A DNA stretch of 64,000 bases from Mesorhizobium sp. LMG 17147 (GTDB lineage Bacteria; Pseudomonadota; Alphaproteobacteria; Rhizobiales; Rhizobiaceae): assembly GCF_024297145.1 (NCBI RefSeq), contig NZ_JANCTC010000002.1:186001-250000 (forward strand), read 5' to 3'. Below are positions 34,720 through 43,800 of the stretch, one piece after another. Position 1 is the stretch's first letter, and the number at the start of each line of letters is the position of its first letter. The position numbers and the translations under genes were made by a program. The notes beneath the pieces are model-generated. The model had not been told where the DNA came from. It was given only the letters and a program-made list of their open reading frames with translations, and made no database searches.

Positions 34720-35301
34720 TTAGACGCGGTTCAGGAACTCGAGCACCCGCCGCGTGAGCAGTGCGCTGGCAGCCGCGTTGTACGACGGGAGCGAGCTGTC
34801 GGCGAAGTAGTGCTGGTCGCCGGGATAGAGGAACAGCTCCGCGTCCTCGACCTTCTCCACGATCTCGCGAGCGGCGTCGATGTCGCCCTCGCCGATGAAG
34901 ATCGGGTCGTTATCCATACCGTGGATCTGGACCGGGACGCCGTCCGGCCAGGGTCCGAACGCCCACTCGCCGCTAATCGGCAGACAGGAGTGGAAGAGCA
35001 GGGCTCCGCAGGCACCGGGTCGTGTCTGTGCGAGCTTCTGCGCCGGCAGTACGCCGAACGAGAATCCGGCGTAAACGAGCTCGGGCGTCAGTTCGCCGGC
35101 GACGCGGACGCCGCGCTCCCGCATGTCGTCGAACCCGATCTCACCGATGTAGGCGAGACCCTCGTCAATACTCTGGAATGTGCGTCCGTCGAACAGGTCC
35201 GGCGTATGCACGGTGTGCCCGGCTGCCCGCAGGTCGTCAGCGAACGCGCGCACGCCGGGAGTCAACCCTTGTGCGTGGTGGAACAGCAGGACCTCGGCCA
35301 T
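34720..35301 (-). CDS. Dienelactone hydrolase family protein
   Basis: 193 residues. Catalytic Ser81 in GFSFG (Cys is the usual nucleophile in true dienelactone hydrolases, so the substrate is probably an ester); Asp in GMDNDPIF and His in PGDQHYF complete the triad. GGAGG stands before the ATG at 35301. First gene inside the tRNA-bounded segment. Function in the pathway is unknown. Confidence 0.85.
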   Translation of the reverse strand: MAEVLLFHHAQGLTPGVRAFADDLRAAGHTVHTPDLFDGRTFQSIDEGLAYIGEIGFDDMRERGVRVAGELTPELVYAGFSFGVLPAQKLAQTRPGACGALLFHSCLPISGEWAFGPWPDGVPVQIHGMDNDPIFIGEGDIDAAREIVEKVEDAELFLYPGDQHYFADSSLPSYNAAASALLTRRVLEFLNRV

Positions 35302-35743
35302 GAGCCTCCAGGTGGGACGTGGATTGCGGCGATAATTGCGAATCGCTTCGCAGAGCTGCAAGCGATTTCGCTGTGCATCGAAGAACTTCCAAATGATGAC
35401 AAGCCTCGGCGCATCGTCTTTTCCCGGCGTGACAACGCGGGGCCGATCTACACCAACAGATAGGCGGCGACGAAAATGCTTTCCGGCGTTACCCGCGTCC
35501 GCCAGACGGACGCACCGCGACGGTAGTCTTGGTTCGAATTTCTGCCAAGGTCAATTTTGGGGTCACCACGAAACGCCTACGAAAGTGCCACTAGAGCTCG
35601 CCGGCTGTTCACAGCTGCTCTACGCGCTCGGTCCTCGACAAGCCGGCCAGAGAACTATCCTTCCTGAGGCGACGCGGGATCAAGGGGCGCGTCGCCTGGC
35701 CGGACGTGACGCGCAGGAGAGGGCATCTTTGCAACCGCGACGA
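35302..35743. other. 442-bp interval without a clear gene
   Basis: A plus-strand stretch at about 35303-35463 is open and protein-like (AELQAISLCIEELPNDDKP, ending AGPIYTNR) but has no start codon, so it may be the tail of a lost gene. The remainder, 35464-35743, shows nothing I can support. Confidence 0.4.
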
Positions 35744-37489
35744 TCACTCCGGCACGCCGGCAATACCCAACGCTTCGACGTAGTGCTCGGCGAACACCTT
35801 GTCCCGCCACGGGTTGATCTGCTTCTGCAGACCGAGCGTGTAGGTCGGGAACGCCTCCATCAGCCGCCGCGCCGCCGCCTGCGCTTCGTCCAGCCGGTTG
35901 AGTTTGACCAGCGCCATGATCACCACCCGGTGCGAGGAGCCGTAATTAGGCATCTCGCGCAGCGCTCGTTCTCCCCAAGCCAGCGCTTCCTCGTAGCGTT
36001 CGAGCATCAGGTAGCTCATCCCGATGCCGGAGAGCGCGATGCCCTTCTCGGGGTCGACCGGGCTCAGCCGCATCGCCCTGTGGAAGTGCTCGATCGCAAC
36101 GAGGGGGTGGCCGGAATGGGCGTTCACCCAGCCGCTGCCCGTATGGCCCTGCGCGGAATTGGGGTTGAGGAGTAGGGACCGTTCGATCGTGTCCAGCGCC
36201 GTCTCGTAATCCTTGGCGCTGTAGGCGATCACCTGCGCGGCGAAACGCAAGCTTGTCGGGTCGTCTCGCGCGTCCGCCAGCACCTCGCGGGCCATGCGCA
36301 CGGCGACGCGGATATCGTCGGGCTCGTGCCAGCACTGACTCACCGACAGGCTGCGGATATAGGCACCGAGTGCCTTCGCCAGGGTGAAGTCTGGGTCGAT
36401 GCTGAGCGCCTCGTTGGTGAGCCGGCGCACGTCGGCGAAGCCTTCGCGCGTCATGCTGTAGAAGCGCGGCAGCGCACGAAGGTAGAGGTCGTAGGCACCG
36501 ATGTAGTCGGTCGGCTTCATGCGCGCCTGCTTGATCTCCTGCAGCCGGATGCTCGGTTCGACAGCGCCGACGACGCTCTCGGTCACCTTGTCCTGCAGGT
36601 CGAAGATGTCCCTCACGTCGCCCTCGAAGCGGTCGGCCCAGACATGGTGTCCGCTGATCGCGTCCACCAACTGCCCACTCATGCGCACCCGCGACCCTGC
36701 TCGGCGGATGCTGCCTTCGAGCACGTAGCGGACGCCCAGCTCGCGCCCGACCTGGCGCAGGTCCACCGCCCGGCCCTTGTAGGTGAAGGACGAGTTGCGG
36801 GCGATCACGAAGAAGGAGTTCACCCGGCTCAATCCCGTGATGATGTCCTCCACCAGCCCGTCGGCGAAGTATTCCTGGTCGGGATCGCCGCTCATGTTGG
36901 TAAAAGGCAGAACCGCGATCGAGGGTTTCGCGGGCAGCGGAGGCGATGCAGCCACCGAGGCGCCGGCGTCGGTCTCGACGCGGTAGGCGCGCACAGGCCG
37001 CTCGATGTTCTTGAGGCGCAGATTGCCGAGCGGCGTGAAGCTGCAGTCGAGCTTGCCCTGAAGGTGGTCGTAGGCGGTGCCTGAGACGACCACGGTGCCG
37101 GGGTCGGCGATGCCGTCGAGGCGGGCTGCGATATTGACCCCGTCGCCGTAGAGGTCGCCGTCCTCCTCGCAGACCACGTCGCCGAGATTGACGCCGATGC
37201 GAAAGCGAATCCGCTCTTCCTCGGGCATCTCCGCCTCGTGTTCTGCCAGGGCCTGCTGGATCGCCATCGCCGACGCCACCGCGTTGACGACGCTCCCGAA
37301 TTCACACAGCATGCCGTCGCCGGTGAGCTTGACGATCCGACCCCGGTGCTCCGAGACCAGCGGCTCGAGCAGGTCCTTGCGGTAGATCTTCAGCCGCTCG
37401 AGCGTGCCGCGCTCGTCGCGCTCCGTCAGGCGCGAATAGCCGACCACGTCGCAAACCATGATCGCTGCGAGGTGGCGCTGCGTGGTCAT
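35744..37489 (-). CDS. Class III adenylate/guanylate cyclase with TolB-like and TPR domains
   Basis: 581 residues from ATG 37489. Residues 5-175 are a class III cyclase catalytic domain: CDVVGYSRL holds a metal Asp, GDGMLCEF the second Asp, and YGDGVNIAARLDG the substrate loop. A TolB-like segment (about 190-310, KPSIAVLPFTNMSGD) and about seven TPR-like helices follow. This domain order is abundant in rhizobia. An ATG at 37567 with a good GGGAGAG site is an alternative start adding 26 Gly/Arg-rich residues. It probably makes cAMP in response to a protein partner. Confidence 0.85.
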   Translation of the reverse strand: MTTQRHLAAIMVCDVVGYSRLTERDERGTLERLKIYRKDLLEPLVSEHRGRIVKLTGDGMLCEFGSVVNAVASAMAIQQALAEHEAEMPEEERIRFRIGVNLGDVVCEEDGDLYGDGVNIAARLDGIADPGTVVVSGTAYDHLQGKLDCSFTPLGNLRLKNIERPVRAYRVETDAGASVAASPPLPAKPSIAVLPFTNMSGDPDQEYFADGLVEDIITGLSRVNSFFVIARNSSFTYKGRAVDLRQVGRELGVRYVLEGSIRRAGSRVRMSGQLVDAISGHHVWADRFEGDVRDIFDLQDKVTESVVGAVEPSIRLQEIKQARMKPTDYIGAYDLYLRALPRFYSMTREGFADVRRLTNEALSIDPDFTLAKALGAYIRSLSVSQCWHEPDDIRVAVRMAREVLADARDDPTSLRFAAQVIAYSAKDYETALDTIERSLLLNPNSAQGHTGSGWVNAHSGHPLVAIEHFHRAMRLSPVDPEKGIALSGIGMSYLMLERYEEALAWGERALREMPNYGSSHRVVIMALVKLNRLDEAQAAARRLMEAFPTYTLGLQKQINPWRDKVFAEHYVEALGIAGVPE

Positions 37490-37897
37490 TGCACCGCTCG
37501 ACCAAGCGCCTGCGCGCGGGCCGCCCCGCGTCCATGTCCTGGCACCTTCCAGACGCCCCATGTGCATGGTATCCGTCTCTCCCAGTCGCCGCCGGTCGCC
37601 GATACAGAACGGAAAACGCAGCTCGACTTTGCCTTCACGAGATTTCGCTATCCCGCTTGCGAGGCGTGGAGCGATCCAGTCGCCGCACTAACGGCCAACC
37701 GGCGATACGCCCACGCAGCCTCTGGGGACGCTGACACGCCACTCCTCCCAGAAGGCCGGAGATATTTACTGCCCTTGGTAACCGGTTGACGCCACCGTGG
37801 CGGTGTTTTTGTCACCGCGATGTAACAGCGAGATGCCTACGAACGCGCATCGGGCATCACACCAGACGTTCGCGCTTAGAGGTGCTGAGGTCGTTGG

Positions 37898-40336
37898 CTA
37901 GCGCGGAACGTCTGCCAACGAGCTTAGTGCCCGGCGGATAGAATCGCGCGAAAATGGCTTCTCGACAACTGGTCGACCGGCCCGTTCAAGGAAGCGCGCT
38001 GCAGCGCCGCCGAGCGTGTCGCCGGTAACGAAAACGAATCGCTCCGCCATGCCCGGGGTTGCCTGACAGGCCCAGTCGAACAAGGCCGGGCCGTCGATGT
38101 TCGGCATCCGCAGATCGCAAAAGATCACATCGAAGACAGCACTCATCAGCGCTGCCTTGGCGCCGGCACCGTCCTCGACGATCCTGACGGCAAAACCTTC
38201 AGCCTCTAGTAGTTCTGCCACCGTTTCTCCAACCTCCCGCTCGTCATCGACCACAAGGGCGGTACAACCGATGTCCGCGACCGAGTGAGCCGCAACACCT
38301 TCGACTGAATTCGACGAAGTGCAGGCCTCCACCGGCAACAGCAACCGGAAATGCGCGCCGTCCGCACGGTCAAGCAGGGTCAGCCGTCCATTGTGCGACT
38401 GCACCACGCCGAGCGAGAAAGCGAGCCCGATCCCGGTGCCCGCACCCTGAGCCTTGGTGGTAAAAAACGGATCGAAAATGCGGTTCCGGATCTCGGCGGG
38501 CACACCGGGGCCATTGTCGGCGATCACGATCTGGAGGTCATTGCCTTCAAGCGACGTTTCGATCTCGATCCGCCGCGGTGCCGGTATCTCCTGCAGGGCG
38601 TGTTGCGCGTTGACGATCAGGTTGTAGAACACCTGATGCATCTGGTCAGGGTCGACTTCCAAAGGCGGCAGGCCCTCGGCGAGCCGGCATTGCACCTCGA
38701 TGCCTGCCGTGCGCAAACCGTAGCCGGCGATGTCAAGAACTGCGCGGATCAGATCGTTGACGTCGGTACTGCGGCGCTCCGGCTGGCGTTGTCGCGCCAT
38801 TGCCAGGAAAGTCTTCACGATGCGCGCGCAGCGCTCGGCGGCGAGTCTGATCTTGCCGGCCCGCTGTGCGTGGGCGGTTCCGGCTAGAAATTCTTCCAGC
38901 AACTGGGCCTGCGCGACGACGACCGCCAAGGGGTTATTGAGTTCGTGCGAAACGCCGGCAAGCAACGAACCAAGTGCATTGAGCCGCTCGCTCTGCGCCA
39001 ATGCCTCGCGCGACCGCGCCAGTTCGGCTTCAGCCGCCTTGGTTGCGGTGAGATCAAGAATGCTGCCGACGATCACCGGTCGGTCGTCCATCTCGATGTG
39101 GCGCCAACTCAGCGACACGGGAAACACGGAGCCGTCCAGCCGCCGAAGTTGAGCCTCCACGCCGTCGGCGCGCGGCTGCTGACGTGACAGGGCCTTGAGG
39201 CGCCGATAGTCTTCCCGTGTGGCGAACCAGCGGTGCTGGCGGAAGCGGTCCTCGTCACGCGGGTTGATACCCATGATCTCGCGGAAGGCGGGATTTGCGG
39301 TAATCAGGTGCCTCGTTCGCGAGTCTATGAACACGACCGGAACCGGATGATGGTGAGTGAGGTCTCGGAAGCGCCGCTCGCTTTGCTGCAGGCGCTCGGC
39401 CGCGCGCTTCTGCTCGGTGATGTCGATATCGAAGCCGCCGATGCGCGCCTGTTGCTGATCGGCCCACAGCACGGGAAAGCGGACGACAAGGCTCCAGGCA
39501 TAGTCGACCGCGTTGCTTAGAAATTCCTCGATTGCAATCGCCTGTCCCGATTCCAGCACGCGGCGATCGTTTTCCGCGATCATCGCGGCCTCCTGCGGCC
39601 CGAAAATGTCGGCCGCGCTTAGTCCGATCGCGCTCTCGGCTGGCCGGCCGAAGACCTTTCCCATTTCCGGATTGGCGACCAGATAGCGTCCGTCGGTATC
39701 CTTCAGGTACATGCCTACGGGAGCATGCTTCATGAATGCCGCCAAGCGGGCTTCGCTGGCACGCAGAGCTGCGTCGGCAGCGTGGCGCTGCGACAGGTCG
39801 CGCAAGCTCGCCGTGAAGAAACGACGTTTGCCGCTCCGGGCTTCGGTGATCGTGAGTTCCACCGGAAACTCGGTGCCGTTCGCTCGCATGGCAGTCTGCT
39901 CTGTGCGACGCCCGAGCAACCGCGGGGCGCCACCCGCAAGATAGGCGGCAAGCCCGTTTGCGTGCGCCTTGCGCAGATGCGGCGGGACGATGAGCTCCGA
40001 GATCTGTCTGCCGACCGCTTCAGCGCGCGAATAGCCGAAGGTCGCCTCGGCCGCCGCGTTGAATTCCGCAACCAATCCGGCTTCGTCCGTGACGATCACG
40101 CAGTCGAGCGATGAGCGAACCACCGAAGCGAGGATCGCCTCTTGGAATGCGTTTCCGTCGTCGTCTTCTTGCAAGGGCGGGCTCCGTGACGACCGGTCGG
40201 AACGCTGGCCGTCGGGCTGGCAAGGATGACGATTATCGTGAGTTCCGGCAAGATGCCTGAATCCGACCGCAGTACGGTGCGGGGGTGGGGAAACGCTTGC
40301 ACCAGCAGGACAGGAGCGCCATTTGCTGACCCTCAT
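37898..40336 (-). CDS. Hybrid PAS-PAS-PAS histidine kinase with receiver domain
   Basis: 812 residues: three PAS domains (about 65-180, 190-310, 325-430), HisKA with His in LAGVSHELNNPLAV, a HATPase with DNGPGVP and GTGIGLAFSLG, and a C-terminal receiver with Asp in VIFCDLRMPNID. Cytoplasmic; no membrane helices. The first 55 residues are Arg/Pro-rich and the true start may be further in. It belongs to the ntrB-like/hybrid class, not HWE. Cognate regulator not in the window. Confidence 0.88.
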   Translation of the reverse strand: MRVSKWRSCPAGASVSPPPHRTAVGFRHLAGTHDNRHPCQPDGQRSDRSSRSPPLQEDDDGNAFQEAILASVVRSSLDCVIVTDEAGLVAEFNAAAEATFGYSRAEAVGRQISELIVPPHLRKAHANGLAAYLAGGAPRLLGRRTEQTAMRANGTEFPVELTITEARSGKRRFFTASLRDLSQRHAADAALRASEARLAAFMKHAPVGMYLKDTDGRYLVANPEMGKVFGRPAESAIGLSAADIFGPQEAAMIAENDRRVLESGQAIAIEEFLSNAVDYAWSLVVRFPVLWADQQQARIGGFDIDITEQKRAAERLQQSERRFRDLTHHHPVPVVFIDSRTRHLITANPAFREIMGINPRDEDRFRQHRWFATREDYRRLKALSRQQPRADGVEAQLRRLDGSVFPVSLSWRHIEMDDRPVIVGSILDLTATKAAEAELARSREALAQSERLNALGSLLAGVSHELNNPLAVVVAQAQLLEEFLAGTAHAQRAGKIRLAAERCARIVKTFLAMARQRQPERRSTDVNDLIRAVLDIAGYGLRTAGIEVQCRLAEGLPPLEVDPDQMHQVFYNLIVNAQHALQEIPAPRRIEIETSLEGNDLQIVIADNGPGVPAEIRNRIFDPFFTTKAQGAGTGIGLAFSLGVVQSHNGRLTLLDRADGAHFRLLLPVEACTSSNSVEGVAAHSVADIGCTALVVDDEREVGETVAELLEAEGFAVRIVEDGAGAKAALMSAVFDVIFCDLRMPNIDGPALFDWACQATPGMAERFVFVTGDTLGGAAARFLERAGRPVVEKPFSRDSIRRALSSLADVPR

Positions 40337-40386
40337 GGCGCGTTTCGAAACCTGCCGTTCGCGCTATGACCTGATGCGACCCTTCT

Positions 40387-40779
40387 TTGCTCCGAGCGCC
40401 TGACCGCGATGCCGCGATCTCGTGGTACACCGAAAAGCTGGATTTCAGCGTCGTGGATACCGTACCGTCTGGCGACGATATGACCTTCGTCTTTCTTTCG
40501 CCGGCAGTGGATGACGGCTTCCGCCTTGAACTTCTGGCAGGCCCCGGCGCTGCCGAGCGCCCCGTATACGCGGATCTTGGCGCCAGCCTCGGCCTGTCGG
40601 GGTGGCATCACCTTGCCTTCGCCTAGACGACGTCGACAAGGCCGTTGCCGAGTTGAAGCGCCGTAGCGTGAAAAATCGTGCATGAGCCATTCGATGTTCC
40701 GGCGATCAGCAGCCGCATCGCGTTCTTCTCCGATCTTTGGGGCAACATCTTCGAACTGATGCAGCCAGTCACCGCCTGA
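40387..40779 (+). pseudogene. VOC/glyoxalase-like gene with two frameshifts
   Basis: Frame one gives RDAAISWYTEKLDFSVVDT to GLSGWHHLAFA and a stop. A shifted frame continues LDDVDKAVAELKRR, then another gives PFDVPAISSRIAFFSDLWG and NIFELMQPVTA ending at 40779. Joined they make one VOC domain of about 125 residues. The start lacks an ATG and ribosome site, so the 5' end is damaged too. It lies in the tRNA-bounded segment. Confidence 0.7.
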
Positions 40780-40969
40780 TTATCGGCCAAGGAGTTAGCG
40801 TCAAAGGCGTCCTTGTCCTGCGCCATGTCTTACGCAGTGGGTAGGCGCCCACACAGCCCAACTCAGACACACGGACTAACTTCAGACGCGTATGGCCAAG
40901 GAACCGGTGGCGAGGTCAGCTTTGTCCGCAGAGCGGCTGTTCCGCGCGAGGGCGTCGTTCGTGATCCAG

Positions 40970-41872
40970 TTAAGGTTCTTTCTTCCGCAGGTCTTTGACT
41001 ACGTCGAGAAAAGCTCGCAGTGCGGGCGGTACGGCTCGATGTCCGGGGTAGTAGACCGCAACTTCTTCCGGTGCTGGCGTCCACGCGGTCAGGACCTTGC
41101 GTAGCCGGCCATCGGACAACGCCGCTTCGGCGGCCCAATCCGCCACATAGGCGATGCCCAGACCCTCTATTGCGGCTTCGACCATCAGTTCCTCGTCATC
41201 AAGGACGATGGGGCCGTTTGCCCCGATCACCAGTTCCTGGCCTGCGCGTTCGAACTCCCATCGATAGAGCTTGCCGCTGGGCATACGGTGGCCCATGCAA
41301 TGGTGGCGTTGCAATTCCTCGGGCGTTCCCGGCTCCCCGAAGCGATCGAGATAGGCGGGCGACGCGATACAGATGAACGTCAACGCGCGTGCAAACGGCA
41401 CGGCGATCATGTCTTTGGGAATTGATGTGATGAGGCGTACGCCGGCATCGAACCCGCTGGACACGATATCGATGAGCCGCCCCTCGACGACGATGTCCAC
41501 GGTCACGTCCGGATGGCGCTCCGCCATCTGCGGAAGGACCCAGCGAACGAGAAGCCCGGCCACCAATCGCGGTGCGTTGATGCGGACCGTGCCCGCGACA
41601 TTGCCCCGGAACCCCGCGACGCTGTCGAGCGCCTCGTCCAGCGAGGCGAGCGCCGGCTGAAGACGGTCGAGCAACCGGAACCCGGCTTCTGTCGGCGAGA
41701 CGCTGCGTGTGGTGCGGTTCAGAAGTCGCACGCCCATGCGTTCCTCGAGCGCACGCATCGCATGGCTCAATGTGGACGGTGCCGTGCCGATCTCGTCCGC
41801 TGCGCGGCGGAAGCTGCGGTGTATGGCAACGGCGACGAAGGCGGTGAGATCGTTGAGCGACGGGCGGGGCAT
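40970..41872 (-). CDS. LysR family transcriptional regulator
   Basis: 300 residues. N-terminal HTH at about 1-60 (LNDLTAFVAVAIHRSFRRAADEIGTAPSTLSHAMRALEERMG, here split by its conserved helices) and a periplasmic-binding-like effector domain. ATG at 41872 fits the family start; a TTG at 41908 is an alternative. Divergent from the SDR gene 97 bp away, which it likely regulates. It resembles the AaeR/DhpR-type group that controls aldehyde or quinone reductases; inducer unknown. Confidence 0.9.
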   Translation of the reverse strand: MPRPSLNDLTAFVAVAIHRSFRRAADEIGTAPSTLSHAMRALEERMGVRLLNRTTRSVSPTEAGFRLLDRLQPALASLDEALDSVAGFRGNVAGTVRINAPRLVAGLLVRWVLPQMAERHPDVTVDIVVEGRLIDIVSSGFDAGVRLITSIPKDMIAVPFARALTFICIASPAYLDRFGEPGTPEELQRHHCMGHRMPSGKLYRWEFERAGQELVIGANGPIVLDDEELMVEAAIEGLGIAYVADWAAEAALSDGRLRKVLTAWTPAPEEVAVYYPGHRAVPPALRAFLDVVKDLRKKEP

Positions 41873-41969
41873 TGATGGGGATTTTGCATTATCCCATGCC
41901 GATTTCAACGGCTAATGCGCGCAATGCGATTGCCCTATCTCCTGCCTGGATCAATTGGAGAAATGAGAA

Positions 41970-42818
41970 ATGGAAAAGACCTGGCTCATAACGGGTGTGT
42001 CTTCCGGTCTAGGCCGGCTGCTGGCGGAGAAGGCCCTGATCAGGGGAGACCGCGTCGTCGGTGCCAGCCGCAGCGAGGACGCACTTCCCGATCTGCGTGC
42101 AAGTTACCCCGAACGGCTCCGCATCGTTGCAATGGACCTCAGGGACCAGAGCTCGGTCCGCGCCGCGGTCGACCGCGCCTTCGCGGCATCCACTCGGATC
42201 GACATCGTCGTCAGCAATGCTGGCTATGGCCTCCTCGGCGCGGCTGAAGAGGCTGGCGATGTGCAGGTCCGGGACATCATCGACACCAATCTCATCGGCT
42301 CGATCGCACTCATCCGGGCGGCGGTGCCGCATCTGTGCAGCCAGGGTGGCGGCCGGATTTTACAGGTATCGAGCGAGGGAGGCCAGATCGCCTATCCGGC
42401 TTTCAGCCTCTATCACGCGACCAAGTGGGGTATCGAGGGATTCGTCGAGTCCGTGGCGCAGGAGGCTGCTCCCTTCGGCATCGAATTCAGCCTTGTGGAA
42501 CCTGGGCCGGCGCGGACCGGGTTCGGCGGCAATCTCGCGCGGACCAAGCCGCTCGCGGCCTATGAGGGAACACCCGCCGGTCAGATCCGCAAGGCGCTGG
42601 GTGTCTCATGGGTGATCAAGGGCGACCCCGACCGCATGACGGACGCATTGATCCGGCTTGCCGATCAGGATGGTCCGCTCCCGAAACGGCTGGTGCTTGG
42701 TGCCGAGGCCTATGCCGGCATCCGCAAGGCACTCGGCGGGCGCATAGAGGAGCTCGACCGGCAGAAGGACATCGCGGTTGCGGCGGATTTCACCGTCGAG
42801 GAGCTGGCGCGGCTGTGA
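41970..42818 (+). CDS. Short-chain dehydrogenase/reductase
   Basis: 282 residues, classical SDR with cofactor motif TGVSSGLG at 8-15, NAG in VSNAGYG and catalytic Tyr/Lys in YHATK. The arginine-containing SRSED after strand two suggests NADP. GGAGAAATGAG precedes the ATG. Target of the divergent LysR protein. The RidA-like gene follows 119 bp later on the same strand. Substrate not known. Confidence 0.92.
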   Translation: MEKTWLITGVSSGLGRLLAEKALIRGDRVVGASRSEDALPDLRASYPERLRIVAMDLRDQSSVRAAVDRAFAASTRIDIVVSNAGYGLLGAAEEAGDVQVRDIIDTNLIGSIALIRAAVPHLCSQGGGRILQVSSEGGQIAYPAFSLYHATKWGIEGFVESVAQEAAPFGIEFSLVEPGPARTGFGGNLARTKPLAAYEGTPAGQIRKALGVSWVIKGDPDRMTDALIRLADQDGPLPKRLVLGAEAYAGIRKALGGRIEELDRQKDIAVAADFTVEELARL

Positions 42819-42937
42819 CCTAACCTTTCCCGCCGATCCAGAGCCGCAGGCCACCGGCATGCAGCTCCGCCCGTTGATTCCGATAGATGCCCCCGGCTCC
42901 GGCCCGGCGCCGTTATTAAGACAGAAAGGAACACGAA

Positions 42938-43360
42938 ATGCCTGCACGTGACGCCATTTTCCCAGCCAAACGCCACGCGTTATACGATATTCATCGATAT
43001 TCCGCGGCCATTCGCTCTGGCGATCTTCTCTTCGTGTCGGGTCAGGTCGGGAGCCGTGAGGACGGCTCGCCTGAGCCCGTATTCGAGGATCAGGTTCGGC
43101 GGGCCTTCGCCAATATGCGTGAGGTCTTGGCCGCCGCCGGGTGTAGCTTCGATGACGTTGTCGACGTCACCACCTTCCACACCAACCCGGACGAACAGAT
43201 CGAAACGGTGCTGGCTGTCCGCGCGGAAGAAATCGGCGCACCTCCCTATCCGAACTGGACGGCAGTGGGCGTCAATTGGCTCGCGGGTTTCGATTTCGAG
43301 ATCAAGGTCATCGCCCGCATCCCTTTGACGACAAGCGGTCAGCCAGCGGACAAGCGATGA
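42938..43360 (+). CDS. RidA-family protein lacking the catalytic arginine
   Basis: 140 residues of the YjgF/YER057c/UK114 trimer fold: SGQVGSREDGS, the middle VRRAFANMREVLAAAG and the C-terminal LAGFDFEIKVIA. Canonical RidA has Arg in a P-A-R-S-A-V motif for imine hydrolysis; here it is PPYPNWTAVGV, so the Arg is gone. It belongs to one of the Rid4-7 groups, not to enamine/imine deaminase RidA. Likely in one unit with the SDR. Confidence 0.85.
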   Translation: MPARDAIFPAKRHALYDIHRYSAAIRSGDLLFVSGQVGSREDGSPEPVFEDQVRRAFANMREVLAAAGCSFDDVVDVTTFHTNPDEQIETVLAVRAEEIGAPPYPNWTAVGVNWLAGFDFEIKVIARIPLTTSGQPADKR

Positions 43361-43676
43361 TCGTTTACCCTGCAATTTTCTGCATCGGCGATTTGGGCCG
43401 ATTTCAGACCGTCCGGTCAAAGGTGCTGGTTCAAGGATAGCTGCCATTCAACTCCCAACCCGGAGCGGACGTTAACTCCAATCAGCCGCAAGGGAGTTTT
43501 GATGGGGCGATTGCTGTTATTGACCCGCCAAGCGTGATCGTCCCTTCGTGCGAACAGTAGACAATCCAATCAACTTCCTCAGAGGTCCAATAACCCTCGC
43601 CGCTCGTGCCATAGACGAGGTGCCGTACTAATTGGCAAAAAAGTACGGCACCAATTCACTAAGTTATTGAAAACTT
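43361..43676. other. 316-bp intergenic region with a stem-loop
   Basis: No gene supported. It holds a perfect 11-bp inverted repeat at 43619-43629 and 43642-43652 (GGTGCCGTACT and AGTACGGCACC, 12-base loop), without a T-run. Confidence 0.5.
43619..43652. repeat. 11-bp perfect inverted repeat near tRNA-Arg
   Basis: GGTGCCGTACT, 12 bases, AGTACGGCACC. It lies 25 bp beyond the 3' end of tRNA-Arg. It may end tRNA transcription, be a recombinase arm site, or an operator. Confidence 0.55.
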
Positions 43677-43753
43677 TGGTGATCCCGACAGGAATCGAAC
43701 CTGTGACCTACAGATTAGGAATCTGCCGCTCTATCCTACTGAGCTACGGGACC
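43677..43753 (-). tRNA. tRNA-Arg (anticodon CCT)
   Basis: 77 nt with encoded CCA. Acceptor GGTCCCG pairs with CGGGATC (one G-U), the anticodon loop is TTCCTAA with anticodon CCT, and the T-arm holds GGTTCGATTCC. tRNA-Arg(CCT) reads AGG and is a common integration target in proteobacteria. A damaged 3' copy is 9.3 kb to the left. Confidence 0.95.
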
Positions 43754-43800
43754 ACGCGGCCCGACACATAACCGCTTCGGGACGTTTCGCCAAGGGGCAG

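Noticed and set aside
37790..37812. Terminator hairpin with T-run
   Set aside because: CACCG/CGGTG plus five T's points to plus-strand transcripts, but neighbouring genes are all on the minus strand, so it is probably fortuitous.
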